Shown here: piece by piece, positions 17,548 through 27,469 of the stretch
Numbering within the stretch: position 1 is the stretch's first letter
Layout: each line of letters opens with the position of its first letter
Origin: Pedobacter sp. MR2016-24
GTDB taxonomy: Bacteria; Bacteroidota; Bacteroidia; Sphingobacteriales; Sphingobacteriaceae
Length of the DNA stretch: 64,000 nucleotides
Assembly (NCBI RefSeq): GCF_026239655.1
Contig: NZ_JAPIVO010000006.1
Location: 186,001-250,000, forward strand
Direction: 5' to 3'
The notes under the pieces: generated by a model
What the model was told of the DNA's origin: nothing
The model's input: the letters and a program-made list of their open reading frames with translations, nothing else
The model's database searches: none
Translations under genes and position numbers: made by a program

Positions 17548-18392
17548 AGTTGATAGCTATTGTAGTGTTGTACAAACCTGATATAAGAGCAGTAATAAAG
17601 AATATTTTATCTTACATTGATCAAATCGACCACCTTCTATTGTACCGAAACTCTGAAGTTGGTGAAAAAGATTTTACACTTTTACATTCCTATTTTGATA
17701 AAATTGATTTCATTGGGTCGGGTAAAAATGTAGGCATTGCGAAAGCACTTAATGAGGGGGCAAAATGGGCTGAAGATCAGGAGTTTTCCCATTTATTGAC
17801 ACTAGATCAAGACAGCTATTTTGAAGGAAATAATTTAAAAAACTTTCGTCATTTGATATCAAATGATAATGTTAAAAATGTCGGCATATATTCAGCAAAT
17901 CCAGATAATAGGGGACAACTTACTTTCAAGACAAATAGTGCATACATCAGAATACCCGATGCAATTACATCTGGATCTATTTTTCCTATTAAAATTTTTG
18001 GTGAATGTGGGTATTTCGATGAAAACTTGTTTATAGATGCAGTAGATTATGATTACTGTTACCGAATCAAAAAGCTGAAAAATTATGATACTATCGTATT
18101 TCCTTCTATTATTTTAAAGCATGAGGTTGGTTACCCAACCAAAATAAATTTTGGTCTGATTACAGATAATTATTCCTCCTTCAGAACGTACTATATCATT
18201 CGTAATCATATAATAATTTGGAGACGTTATCCCGATCTATTTCAACAACAGTATAAGAAGACTCTAATAAAGATTCATATAGTATATCGTATCGCAAAAA
18301 TAATCATTGGTGAAGAAGATAAACTTAACAAATTAAAATCAATAGTTACTGGCTTAAAAGACGGTTTGTTTATAAAAGCCTTTAAAAATTAG
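17544..18392 (+). CDS. Family 2 glycosyltransferase, rhamnosyltransferase-like
   Basis: The 282-residue GT-A enzyme starts with LIAIVVLYKPD, contains GKNVGIAKALNEGAKWA, and has a DxD-type motif in LLTLDQDSYF near residue 92. FIDAVDYDYCYRIK near 165-180 resembles the acceptor-side motif of rhamnosyltransferases such as WbbL. It most likely transfers a deoxysugar to the repeat unit in the cytoplasm, which would agree with the RmlD-like enzyme at the head of the cluster, though the sugar is inferred. The start overlaps the flippase stop codon. Confidence 0.85.
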   Translation: MKLIAIVVLYKPDIRAVIKNILSYIDQIDHLLLYRNSEVGEKDFTLLHSYFDKIDFIGSGKNVGIAKALNEGAKWAEDQEFSHLLTLDQDSYFEGNNLKNFRHLISNDNVKNVGIYSANPDNRGQLTFKTNSAYIRIPDAITSGSIFPIKIFGECGYFDENLFIDAVDYDYCYRIKKLKNYDTIVFPSIILKHEVGYPTKINFGLITDNYSSFRTYYIIRNHIIIWRRYPDLFQQQYKKTLIKIHIVYRIAKIIIGEEDKLNKLKSIVTGLKDGLFIKAFKN

Positions 18393-18419
18393 ATTTAATA
18401 TAATTCTACATACATTACT

Positions 18420-19667
18420 ATGACAAATAAAGTTATTTTTACTATATGTGCAAAAAATTATTTAGCACAAGCACTAGCTTTGAAAGAATCATTATTAACA
18501 TATAATCCCCAGATTCCATTCGTAATATTCATCTCAGACACTTCAACAGGAATAGAGGATTTAGACGTAATTTTCCCAGATGAATCTTGGATTCCATCTT
18601 GGAATAATATGGCTTTTAAGTATAATGTTATTGAGTACTCTACGAGCATTAAACCTTTTTGTATTAACTTACTTTTTGAAAAATACGACAAAGTAATTTA
18701 TGTTGATCCAGATACCTATGCGACTAATAGCTTTGAGAGTATTTTCTCCCTGCTAGATTTGAAGGATATAGTTATTACTCCTCATTACAACGAAATACAA
18801 AATAATTATAATGGAGCTGTTCCTGAAGAGGAGCTACTTTTTGTCGGTATTTATAATCTAGGCTTCTTAGGTATCAAAAAATCTGATGTTGGAATCAAGG
18901 TCGTGGATTGGTGGATGAATAGGTTGGAAAACAAATGCTATGCAGACAAATACGACGCTCTACATGTTGATCAAAAGTGGTTTGATTTCATTCCTGCATT
19001 TTTTCCTAATAATATTTGCATTTGTCATCATTTAGGAATCAATGTAGCAATTTGGAATTTACATGAACGGAGCCTCTCTCTTAGAGATGGTAATTATTAT
19101 GTTGAGAGTAAAAGTTCTAATGAAAGTTTTGAACTGATTTTCTTCCATTTTTCTGGGTTTAATCCCAAAAGACCAGATGTCATAAATAGACGTCATCCCA
19201 GCTATAATGTTGATTCTTTTCCAACTTTTCGTCGTCTTTTCAAAGAGTACACCGAGTTGGTTTTAGCCATGAATTATGAAAGATTTAGCCACTTACCATA
19301 TGGCTACAATATTTACAGCAACTCGGAAAAAATAACCCCATTGCAAAGACGTCTTTATAGACAGTTGGAGAGTAAGATAGCTTGTCAAAATCCCTTTGAT
19401 GTAGACAATCCGTTTTACAAGATTATGAAGGAGAATGGCCTATTGACAGGCGTAATTATAAAGGATGATAATTATTCCAATCCAAACATTATAAAGAGCA
19501 GATCTAGTGAGATTAAAATGGGTGTCAAGTTTTTGAAAATTTTGAAGTTTATGGTTGGAGTTAAATATTACAATTTTATTCTATCTTTTTTTGCTGAATA
19601 TCATCGTCTTGAAAGTCAGGAATTTTTAATTAGCGAGACATCAATACGAAAGTATTTAAATAAATAA
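18420..19667 (+). CDS. GT8-like glycosyltransferase
   Basis: The 415-residue product begins KVIFTICAKNYLAQALALKE and carries a DxD motif in VIYVDPDTYATN near residue 95. WWMNRLENK and HVDQKWFDFIPAFF follow further along. This layout resembles family 8 retaining glycosyltransferases and related proteins of O-antigen clusters. HHLGINVAIWNLHER is the likely second active-site region. It lies between two other transferases with gaps of 27 and 4 bases, so it belongs to the same transcript. The donor sugar is not evident. Confidence 0.72.
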   Translation: MTNKVIFTICAKNYLAQALALKESLLTYNPQIPFVIFISDTSTGIEDLDVIFPDESWIPSWNNMAFKYNVIEYSTSIKPFCINLLFEKYDKVIYVDPDTYATNSFESIFSLLDLKDIVITPHYNEIQNNYNGAVPEEELLFVGIYNLGFLGIKKSDVGIKVVDWWMNRLENKCYADKYDALHVDQKWFDFIPAFFPNNICICHHLGINVAIWNLHERSLSLRDGNYYVESKSSNESFELIFFHFSGFNPKRPDVINRRHPSYNVDSFPTFRRLFKEYTELVLAMNYERFSHLPYGYNIYSNSEKITPLQRRLYRQLESKIACQNPFDVDNPFYKIMKENGLLTGVIIKDDNYSNPNIIKSRSSEIKMGVKFLKILKFMVGVKYYNFILSFFAEYHRLESQEFLISETSIRKYLNK

Positions 19668-19671
19668 AGCT

Positions 19672-20571
19672 TTGGAAAAAATTAATAAGTCTGTTGTTAT
19701 TTGTGCGTTAGCACGCGATTGTGAAGATGCATTACATAAAAACATTCCAGCTGTTGAAGAATTAAGAGGGCGATTTGTTAGATCATCAGTTGTAATAGTA
19801 GAGAATGATAGTGTTGATTCAACTAAAGCCATTTTGAATAATTGGTCTTTAACTCATTCTAATGTAGAAATTATATCTAAGGACTATTCTACATTGACTC
19901 TGCCAGCACCAACTACTGACAATCCATATCCAGGAACTAGTATGGACCGTATCGAAAAAATGGCATTTTATAGAAATATCTATTTAGACTGGATATTTTC
20001 TCATAATAAAAATTTTGACCTCGTAATTGTAATTGATATTGATATAAAGTCATTTAATGTTACAGAAGTTGTAACCTCAATTTTGCGAGCACCGGAAAAA
20101 TGGGGGGGGATCTTTGCAAATGGCTATACAGACACAAGAATCTTTAGTAAAGTTATATATAAAATGTATCATGATATGTTTGCTTTTTGCGAAGAATTCC
20201 CTACTAATAAACCATACTTTACCTTTGGTGAATTCTTTAAACAGAAGAAAAACATGAATAGTAAATTATCTAAAAATAAATTTTTGCCTGTATTATCGGC
20301 ATTTGGAGGAATAGGAATTTACAAATTTGAGGCGATAGATGGATTAAGATACAAAACTGTAGAGAATGGGGATCAATATCTACAGGCCGTTTGTGAGCAT
20401 GTATTATTTAATTTAGACATCATAAAGAGAGATTATCAATGTTTTATAAGTCGAGACATGAATGTATATTATGGCGAGAGCGAAAAATTGATTGTATTGA
20501 GGAATCTCATTCCGTTATGGTTATTTAAAATGTTATGTTTACTAGTTAAATTTAGAAAACTTAAAGAATGA
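19672..20571 (+). CDS. Putative glycosyltransferase, CAP59-like, TTG start
   Basis: The 299-residue protein starts at a TTG four bases after the previous stop. No ATG precedes the conserved first strand SVVICALARDCEDALHKNI, so TTG is the best start. Later features are VVIVENDSVDSTKAIL and a DxD-type motif in DLVIVIDIDIKSF near residue 120. The pattern resembles the cryptococcal CAP59 mannosyltransferase family seen in some bacterial clusters. I am fairly confident of a GT-A fold and less so of the exact family. It would add a sugar to the cassette's repeat unit. Confidence 0.65.
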   Translation: MEKINKSVVICALARDCEDALHKNIPAVEELRGRFVRSSVVIVENDSVDSTKAILNNWSLTHSNVEIISKDYSTLTLPAPTTDNPYPGTSMDRIEKMAFYRNIYLDWIFSHNKNFDLVIVIDIDIKSFNVTEVVTSILRAPEKWGGIFANGYTDTRIFSKVIYKMYHDMFAFCEEFPTNKPYFTFGEFFKQKKNMNSKLSKNKFLPVLSAFGGIGIYKFEAIDGLRYKTVENGDQYLQAVCEHVLFNLDIIKRDYQCFISRDMNVYYGESEKLIVLRNLIPLWLFKMLCLLVKFRKLKE

Positions 20572-20609
20572 AATTATGATTTTTTTGTTGAATAATAAAT
20601 TATGTTAAA

Positions 20610-21740
20610 TTGTTTTTATATATAGTTATATTTCTGTTATTCGCTTGTCTTAGCTTTTTGGAATACATAGGTTTTAATACGAGGCTAAAAAATAGTTTAA
20701 GGTCGATAGCAATCATAATTTGTTTTTTTATTTTATGGTCTTTAAGTACCGTCAAATGGAAAACAGGGACCGATTGGGATTCGTATTATGATGTATTTTA
20801 TTATTTTTCTGATATTTATAGAGGATATTTTGAACCGGGATTTCTCATCATTGTTTCCACTATACGCAGTTTCACAAGTAATTACACGATCTACTTGGGT
20901 ATTTTTAGTTTTTTATGCTTAGCACTTAAATTTAGTTTTTTTGTAAGATATCACAAGGAGACAATTTTTACGATAATATTGCTGTTCTATTGTTATTATT
21001 TTGGTGATATTTTCGCTGTCAGGCAGAATCTAGCTATATCAATTACACTTGTTAGTACGGGATTTATAATTAAAAAGAGACCCATCTTATTTGCAATATC
21101 AGTAGGTCTGGCATCAAGCATCCATTTTACGTCGATATTATACATTTTAGCTTATTTTATCTACTGGTCACATTTAAAGGATAGAACGATTTATATTCTA
21201 ACAGGCATAAGTATACTTTTTGGATTATTGGGTGGAGGTGAGAAACTTCTAAGTTTAATATTACAAGTAATTGGTATCAACGGCTACGCTGGTGAAAAAA
21301 TCAATCAGTATTTGAATGCTAGTGGTACGGATACAATAAATACGAATAATAATCCTTTACTTATTTATATATTAGGGCTTATTAAACGGTGTTTATTTAT
21401 CCCAATCTTTTTTTGGATTAAAAATAGGTGTTATCAAAATAGTTCAAATATAAAAGGATATTTGAACTTGTATATGTTCGGAAATATAATCTATTTCCTT
21501 TTTGCTAAGGATTTATCTATTTTTGCTCGTGCGTCTGTTCCATTTTTATTCTTCGAAATATTTCTAATATGCTTTACATTATCGTATTTCAAATTCGCAC
21601 CTAAGAACTTTATTTTGATTTTTTTAATAATAATGGTTGTATCAGCAAGTAGATTCAATGCATTGATAAATTCCTATTATAACTTATATGTACCTTATAA
21701 TTCTATCTTTGATAACCGTATTAATAGAGTTTTAGAATAA
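20610..21740 (+). CDS. EpsG-type polysaccharide polymerase (Wzy), TTG start
   Basis: The 376-residue membrane protein has about ten hydrophobic segments and the EpsG-family signatures KWKTGTDWDSYYDVF near residue 50, YFEPGFLIIV near 75 and FAVRQNLAISI near 135. It probably joins repeat units at the periplasmic face. The frame opens at a TTG; the nearby ATG at 20602 is in another frame and hits a stop after seven codons. The last base of its stop codon is the first base of the next gene's ATG (TAATG), so the two are coupled. It is the only polymerase candidate in the AT-rich cassette. Confidence 0.82.
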   Translation: MFLYIVIFLLFACLSFLEYIGFNTRLKNSLRSIAIIICFFILWSLSTVKWKTGTDWDSYYDVFYYFSDIYRGYFEPGFLIIVSTIRSFTSNYTIYLGIFSFLCLALKFSFFVRYHKETIFTIILLFYCYYFGDIFAVRQNLAISITLVSTGFIIKKRPILFAISVGLASSIHFTSILYILAYFIYWSHLKDRTIYILTGISILFGLLGGGEKLLSLILQVIGINGYAGEKINQYLNASGTDTINTNNNPLLIYILGLIKRCLFIPIFFWIKNRCYQNSSNIKGYLNLYMFGNIIYFLFAKDLSIFARASVPFLFFEIFLICFTLSYFKFAPKNFILIFLIIMVVSASRFNALINSYYNLYVPYNSIFDNRINRVLE

Positions 21741-22894
21741 TGGTAATAGTAAGTGAGATAGCCCATGGTGGAGAAGTACATCTGCAATTCAATAGTTGTT
21801 TTCTAAAGATTATTGATGATTTGTACACAGATGAAATTTATTTTAGAGCAGAAAAGGCACATTCTGAAGCTATACAAGCAATAGAAATGACAGATAAAAT
21901 TACTTATATCCCCTTTGAAAAATATTACGACACTGAACAATATTCCTGGTTATCGAGGGTATTTGGTGAAATCAAACAAGTAATCAATTCTTTAAAAATA
22001 GGGAAGGAATTAAATGCTAGAATTTATATTTGGACATGTTTACTTCCAACGGGACAATTATTTTTAAACTTAATCTCAAGGTTATATAATAATGATAAAA
22101 TTCATATAATTGTCCTACACGGCGAGTTGGAGATGATAAAAAATAAGAGAGGGAAAATAACTAAACTTCTTTTAGGTTATTTATTAAAATTTTCATTCTT
22201 TGTTAGTGCAAGGACAACTAAGTTTATTGTTTTGGGGGATAGTATCAAGAATCACCTCTCAAAAAAAATCTCTTCAAAAAGCCTTCGAAAGGTCATATCT
22301 ATTTTGCATCCTTATGATTATTCAAAGCCGAACTTTACTCCTGTACAGTTATCTAAAAATAAATTGATTTATGGTACTATTGGTACACTTATGGTCAATA
22401 AAAATTCTCAGAACCTATTTTTAGTAGCTTCTTATTTTAAGAATTCAATTTTGGCTGGGGAGATTGAATTTAGGGCGATTGGTAAAGTTTTAACTGAAAT
22501 CGAGCCATTTAGAAATGAACTGGTATCTTTGCAATATAGTGATAGCTTTGTCCCCCAATATCTTTTCGAAAAGGCAATAAAAGAGATGGATTTTGTACTT
22601 TTCTTTTATGATAATAATAGTTATCAATTGTGTGCAAGCGGTGCTATTTTTGAGATCATAAAATTAGGAATTATTTCTATATCTATAACTAATGACTATT
22701 TTGAATGGCTTTTCAATAAATATGGAAGAATGGGTTTTCTATGTAAGGATATGGAAGCAATGAAAGTACTTATAGAGGGAATTAGCACGGGAAAATACAA
22801 AGCAGAAATTGAAATAATGAAAGATAACATTAGAAGTTTCAAAATTGATAATGGCTTAAGTAGTATAACACGTAAATTATCAGAATTCATATGA
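21740..22894 (+). CDS. Putative GT-B glycosyltransferase
   Basis: The 384-residue product has the two-lobe pattern of a GT-B enzyme. The N-terminal lobe opens with MVIVSEIAHGGEVHLQF, and the lobe junction lies near residue 200 (NKLIYGTIGTLMVNKNSQN). A later stretch, FVLFFYDNNSYQLCASGAIFE near 285-305, sits where family 4 enzymes have their E-x7-E motif, but the motif itself is not clear. It overlaps both neighbours by one to four bases. I call it a glycosyltransferase mainly from fold pattern and context. Confidence 0.6.
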   Translation: MVIVSEIAHGGEVHLQFNSCFLKIIDDLYTDEIYFRAEKAHSEAIQAIEMTDKITYIPFEKYYDTEQYSWLSRVFGEIKQVINSLKIGKELNARIYIWTCLLPTGQLFLNLISRLYNNDKIHIIVLHGELEMIKNKRGKITKLLLGYLLKFSFFVSARTTKFIVLGDSIKNHLSKKISSKSLRKVISILHPYDYSKPNFTPVQLSKNKLIYGTIGTLMVNKNSQNLFLVASYFKNSILAGEIEFRAIGKVLTEIEPFRNELVSLQYSDSFVPQYLFEKAIKEMDFVLFFYDNNSYQLCASGAIFEIIKLGIISISITNDYFEWLFNKYGRMGFLCKDMEAMKVLIEGISTGKYKAEIEIMKDNIRSFKIDNGLSSITRKLSEFI

Positions 22895-23670
22895 AGAATA
22901 TTATTAGTATAGCAGTAGTAATTCCTTGTTATAATTCCGCAGCAACTATTTTATCGTGTCTAAATTCTGTATTCAGTCAAAGTTCCAATGTAGATGAAAT
23001 CATCGTTGTCGATGACGGAAGTACTGATGGGAGTGATAAAATTGTTATCGATAGGTTTGATTCAGATAATAGTTCAATTATTAAAAAAATTATTTATCAA
23101 AAGAATTCTGGGCCTTCTAGGGCTAGGAATTGTGGCGTCATGGTCACATCCTCAACACATATTGCATTTTTAGATAGTGATGATTTCTGGTTTGAAGACA
23201 AAATAAAATTCCAGAAAGAATTCCTTGAGCAAAGTGCTGAATATAAAATCATAGGTACCAAATATATATCGGCAAATCTAGATTATGATGGACCTATATC
23301 CTTTAATCGTGAGTTATATAAAAACTTTTTCCTTACTCCCTGCGTTATCATAGAAAAAGCCTGTTTTATTCAATGTGGTGGGTTCAACGAGGATATGAAA
23401 TATGCAGAGGATTACTATTTGTGGTTGAAGGTGCTATTTGATTTTAAGGGATACCTTCTTGACTATGTCGGTGCGGCAAATTTAGAAGAGAAACGGATTT
23501 TTGGAGAAAAGGGATTATCATCGAATTTACGGGAAATGCATTTAGGGGTCGTATTGTGTTTGAAAATGCTTTATATGGAGAGAAAAATTTCAATAGCAAA
23601 GTATTATTTACTTCAGTGCTGGGAATACGTGAAATTCTCAAGGAGACATTTGATTTCACTCCAGAGTTAA
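22891..23670 (+). CDS. Family 2 glycosyltransferase
   Basis: The 259-residue GT-A enzyme has textbook family 2 motifs: IAVVIPCYNSAATILSCLNS at the N-terminus, EIIVVDDGSTDGS near residue 37, SGPSRARNCGV near 70, and the DxD metal site in IAFLDSDDFW near 92. YAEDYYLWLKVLF near 172 is the usual catalytic-base region. It acts in the cytoplasm on the lipid-linked repeat unit. Its ATG overlaps the previous stop (ATGA), and the next gene begins nine bases after its own stop. Confidence 0.9.
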   Translation: MKNIISIAVVIPCYNSAATILSCLNSVFSQSSNVDEIIVVDDGSTDGSDKIVIDRFDSDNSSIIKKIIYQKNSGPSRARNCGVMVTSSTHIAFLDSDDFWFEDKIKFQKEFLEQSAEYKIIGTKYISANLDYDGPISFNRELYKNFFLTPCVIIEKACFIQCGGFNEDMKYAEDYYLWLKVLFDFKGYLLDYVGAANLEEKRIFGEKGLSSNLREMHLGVVLCLKMLYMERKISIAKYYLLQCWEYVKFSRRHLISLQS

Positions 23671-23679
23671 GACATTCGT

Positions 23680-25035
23680 ATGAAATTATTCCTGTATTTG
23701 ACTTTATCTCTATCATTCATTTTCCCATTTATCGTAAGTTGCAATCACTATCAGAGTAAAGCTATCTCTGTGAAAGATTTTGGAGCAAGAGGTGATGGAG
23801 TTCATGACGATTCTCAAGCTATTCAAAAAGCAATTTTGTTTTCTATAAAACAAGGAATAAACTGTTTTTTTCCGAGAACAAAACAATCATATAATATTCG
23901 ATCAACGATTCGAATATCCTTAGAACCTAATCAGACCGTAAATATTATCTCAGATGGTGCTGTTATTAAACCTGATGGAGTAGTTTTAAACTCTTCCGGA
24001 TATAATTTGACATCTTTTAGAGAGCATATTTTTTTGTCAATTGGTAAAACAATAAATTCAATAAGGGATACTTCTATGTTTGGAAGAAGTGTAAATACAA
24101 AGGTGTCGATTACTGGTTTGAGTTTTGATGGGTCGGGGTTAAGGTATAGTTTTCCAACAATAAGTTTTGATACAGATATAAACGTTGGATTACAAATTTT
24201 AGCTGAGAACGTCACTATCTATAATTGCATATTTCGAAATATTTTCGGCTACGGAATAAGAGTTCATAATGTTAAAAACTCGACTATTTCCAAGTGCAGT
24301 TTCATTAATGTGGGTGGGAGGGGAGCCACGCCATTTGCAAAAAAAATAGATTTTGATGGTTTCGGTGATGGTGTTTACCATTCTCTTGTCAAAAATGATG
24401 GTAATATTTCTATTGATGGCTGTACGTTTATTGGTATGAAGTCTAAAGCAAAGAGGAGCAGGTCAGCTATCACCTTTGAGTATTCAACTTCATTTTATAA
24501 AATCAACATAAATAAGGTTAATATTAAAGGCTTTGCCAAGTGTATACATATTGAGGAGTTTGCGAAGACAATTGTAGCTATAAATAATTCAAATATGTCT
24601 GATTTCAATTTCGGTATAGCTAATGTCTTAAATGACAAATCAATAATTAACATTAAGAATAGTTGTATAACAACAGGTATGATTGATGGCAATGACAATG
24701 GTGATGCACTGGCTTTTTTAAATTATAGAAGTACAGCTAAAATTTATGTTGACAATACTTCGCTGAATTTTCATGGTAGAAAACAGGCATATCAAAGTGC
24801 TGTCGGCTTGGTGCGAGTGAGACATTCTTTAGTAAATGGTAACAATACTAACTTTTTCTTTGCCGATGGCAGTACAATTTTTGAAAACTGCAAGTTTGTA
24901 AAATTTGGAGGTTTTTCAAAATCGTTTTCTTCGAATAATCCAAAAAGTACTTACTTACTCATTAAAAGCTCTTTTTCCAATTGTGGACCTATTCACTCTA
25001 ATGGTGAAAAGTTAAAGTTTCAAATTAAAAAATAG
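23680..25035 (+). CDS. Right-handed beta-helix lipoprotein, pectate-lyase-3 type
   Basis: The 451-residue product has a lipoprotein signal peptide (SFIFPFIVSC) and then the classic entry motif of the Pectate_lyase_3 family, VKDFGARGDGVHDDSQAIQK near residues 28-47. After it come many short N/I/V-rich coils typical of a parallel beta-helix, such as NVTIYNCIFRNIFGYGIRV. Proteins of this kind cleave or bind acidic polysaccharides. Inside a biosynthesis cluster, a lyase or hydrolase trimming the polymer made here is likely, but no catalytic residue can be assigned with confidence. It is followed directly by a GT4 gene with no gap. Confidence 0.75.
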   Translation: MKLFLYLTLSLSFIFPFIVSCNHYQSKAISVKDFGARGDGVHDDSQAIQKAILFSIKQGINCFFPRTKQSYNIRSTIRISLEPNQTVNIISDGAVIKPDGVVLNSSGYNLTSFREHIFLSIGKTINSIRDTSMFGRSVNTKVSITGLSFDGSGLRYSFPTISFDTDINVGLQILAENVTIYNCIFRNIFGYGIRVHNVKNSTISKCSFINVGGRGATPFAKKIDFDGFGDGVYHSLVKNDGNISIDGCTFIGMKSKAKRSRSAITFEYSTSFYKININKVNIKGFAKCIHIEEFAKTIVAINNSNMSDFNFGIANVLNDKSIINIKNSCITTGMIDGNDNGDALAFLNYRSTAKIYVDNTSLNFHGRKQAYQSAVGLVRVRHSLVNGNNTNFFFADGSTIFENCKFVKFGGFSKSFSSNNPKSTYLLIKSSFSNCGPIHSNGEKLKFQIKK

Positions 25036-26154
25036 ATGAAGATCTTACAAACTGTAAAATATTATGCCCCCTCAAAAGGGGGAATGGAGTCTGTCGTTAA
25101 AAACCTTGTTGAGGGCGTTCTTGCTAATGTGGATGACGTGAGATTTACAGTATACGCAAATAGCCATTTGCCGTCTTTCAAGAAAGCAATCAATGTTACC
25201 GATAGACTAATTTCTATTAAAGAGTCTACACCATTCTTCTTTAAAAGTCAACCACTCAATTTAAGATACTCTTCTTTAAGGGCATTAATTAAAGATGCAG
25301 ATATAATCCATCATCATTACCCATTTCCCAATATGGAATTGGCTCTTTTTCGAAATATGGATTTATTGGATGGGAAAGATTTAGTTATTACATGGCACGC
25401 TAATATTAAAAATTCTCGATGGAGTTGGATCGGTAAATTTTACGATCCTCTGATATCTAAACTATTGATAAAAGCGAAAATGATAGTGGTGACGTCTCCT
25501 CAACTTTTGGAAGCGTCGGATATACTGAAACCTTTTGCCAATAAAATTATAGTAATTCCTTTAAGCTTTGACCCCAACATCACTTCATACCAGGTGAAAC
25601 CAAAAAGATATCCTGTAGATAGAGTTTTTCAACTCTTATTCGTAGGTAAATTAAGAATATATAAAGGCTTAAAATATCTGATTGAAGCGATTAAGGATTT
25701 AGATGTAAATTTAGTTATAAGTGGTGAAGGTGAGAGTGAAGTCGAGCTGAAAAAATATGTTTCCGATCTTGGTATAAATAATAAAATAAATTTTTTAGGT
25801 AAGGTTAATGACGAAGAATTAAAAAGCTTGTACAAAAAATCGGATTTATTCATACTTCCTTCAATTAATGAAGCTGAGGCTTTTGGTGTAGTTCAACTGG
25901 AAGCTATGACAAATGCAATACCAGTTATCAATACAAATCTCAAGTCGGGCGTACCGTTTGTATCTCTACATAATTTTTCAGGATTAACAATTCAGCCGGC
26001 AAACAGTTTAGAATTGAAACATGCTATAGAATCAATTATTCATGATAAATCACTTTATGAAAAATTTTCACGGAATTCATTAGAAAGGGCGAAGTTGTTC
26101 TCAAGGGATAAAATGGTGGCAGCCTATATCGGCATTTATAATAAGAATTTATGA
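25036..26154 (+). CDS. Family 4 glycosyltransferase
   Basis: The 372-residue GT-B enzyme opens with QTVKYYAPSKGGMESVVKNL, has the inter-lobe strand LLFVGKLRIYKGLKYLIEAI near 205, and carries the family 4 E-x7-E type signature in INEAEAFGVVQLEAM near 280-294. It adds a sugar from a nucleotide donor in the cytoplasm, probably as one of the last steps for the cassette's unit. Its stop overlaps the start of the epimerase gene (ATGA). Confidence 0.9.
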   Translation: MKILQTVKYYAPSKGGMESVVKNLVEGVLANVDDVRFTVYANSHLPSFKKAINVTDRLISIKESTPFFFKSQPLNLRYSSLRALIKDADIIHHHYPFPNMELALFRNMDLLDGKDLVITWHANIKNSRWSWIGKFYDPLISKLLIKAKMIVVTSPQLLEASDILKPFANKIIVIPLSFDPNITSYQVKPKRYPVDRVFQLLFVGKLRIYKGLKYLIEAIKDLDVNLVISGEGESEVELKKYVSDLGINNKINFLGKVNDEELKSLYKKSDLFILPSINEAEAFGVVQLEAMTNAIPVINTNLKSGVPFVSLHNFSGLTIQPANSLELKHAIESIIHDKSLYEKFSRNSLERAKLFSRDKMVAAYIGIYNKNL

Positions 26155-27062
26155 AAATATTAATGACTGGTGCTTCTGGATTTGTTGGATTGAATTTAAT
26201 TAAATATCTAAAGGGGAATGATATTGAAATTATAAAATTTGAAAGATATGATTCAGATGAAACACTTAAAGCTAAGTTAGAAGGTGTCGATTCTGTCGTT
26301 CATCTGGCTGGTAAAGCGCATGATTTAAAAAAGACTTCAAATATTGACGAATATTATGATGTAAATTTTAAACTTACCAAGAAATTGTACGATGCTTACC
26401 TATCATCAACTGCAAAAAGATTTATATTTATTAGTTCGGTTAAAGCTGCTGCTGATAGCATAGATGCCATATTGGAAGAATCAATAATTCCTAATCCTGA
26501 AACTCACTATGGAAAATCGAAACTTTTAGCAGAAAGATATATTCAAGAACTTGGAGTTTTTGAAAACAAATCATATATTATCTTGCGACCTTGTATGATC
26601 CATGGACCAGGAAATAAGGGTAATTTAAATTTACTTTATAAATTTGTGGAAAAAAACGTTCCTTACCCATTAGCAGCTTTTCAAAATCAAAGATCTTATC
26701 TTAGCGTGGGTAATTTATGTTTTGTTATTGAGAGATTAATATTAAAAGATCAAATCTTGTCTGGACTATATCATGTAGCAGACGATAAATCATTATCTAC
26801 AAATGAGGTCATTTCAATTATAACAAATAGGCTAAACAAAAGTATAAAGCTATTATGGATCCCAAAAAAGCTTGTCAAAATAGTCGCAAGAATAGGTGAT
26901 TTATTAGGATTGCCTTTAAATACTGAACGCTTATGTAAATTAACGGAAAACTATATTGTTAGCAATAAGATGATAAAAAATGAACTTGCAATCGAGCTTC
27001 CACTGTCTTCAGAAGCAGGTATGATAATAACGGTCGATTCATTCATATTAAATGATAAATAG
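26151..27062 (+). CDS. NAD-dependent epimerase/dehydratase, WbpV/FnlB-like
   Basis: The 303-residue SDR enzyme has the NAD motif MTGASGFVGLNLI (residues 5-17), the strand FIFISSVKAAADS near 95 and the YxxxK in THYGKSKLLAERY near 128-140. Relatives such as WbpV or FnlB act on UDP-sugars and are commonly encoded just before a WecA/WbpL-type transferase. Here that transferase lies 6.7 kb downstream at 33749, beyond the acyltransferase, an SGNH hydrolase and two dead insertion sequences. The exact reaction (reduction or 4-epimerisation of a UDP-HexNAc) cannot be read from the sequence. Confidence 0.8.
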   Translation: MKILMTGASGFVGLNLIKYLKGNDIEIIKFERYDSDETLKAKLEGVDSVVHLAGKAHDLKKTSNIDEYYDVNFKLTKKLYDAYLSSTAKRFIFISSVKAAADSIDAILEESIIPNPETHYGKSKLLAERYIQELGVFENKSYIILRPCMIHGPGNKGNLNLLYKFVEKNVPYPLAAFQNQRSYLSVGNLCFVIERLILKDQILSGLYHVADDKSLSTNEVISIITNRLNKSIKLLWIPKKLVKIVARIGDLLGLPLNTERLCKLTENYIVSNKMIKNELAIELPLSSEAGMIITVDSFILNDK

Positions 27063-27469
27063 CGTTGTTTCTTATGAGATAATACGCATCTTTAGACTTG
27101 ACTATGCTAAAAAGTAATTGATATCCATCCTTGGATAACTATTGGTTATTATGCTTGTAGCTAGTAATCGTAGAAAAGCCATTACATTTTTTGCGTCTGG
27201 GATGACACACGATTCTTGTGCCGGACAAATAAATTTCAAGAAGGCTCTTTAGTTCACCTTTCTTTCAAATATATTGGTGAAGGGCTTTGTAACAACATAA
27301 ACCTCACGGATCTGCTTTTTCAGGTCACAGGTACTCATCCCACGGGCCTACATCTAACAATACTTTGTTCGATTTGCTCGCTCATGCCCTTTTTCCTACT
27401 TACACAAAATTCTAAACACTACCAATATATAGATAAAAATTCTAACTTATATGAATATTTCTCCTATTT
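27063..27469. other. Non-coding gap with a possible gene relic on the minus strand
   Basis: This gap of about 400 bases holds no intact gene. On the minus strand a frame from an ATG at 27337 (beginning STCDLKKQIREVYVV) runs to an in-frame stop at 27249-27251 and then stays open (RAFLKFICPAQES and on) to a stop at 27102. It could be the remains of a small gene or transposase, but I do not recognise it. Confidence 0.35.
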
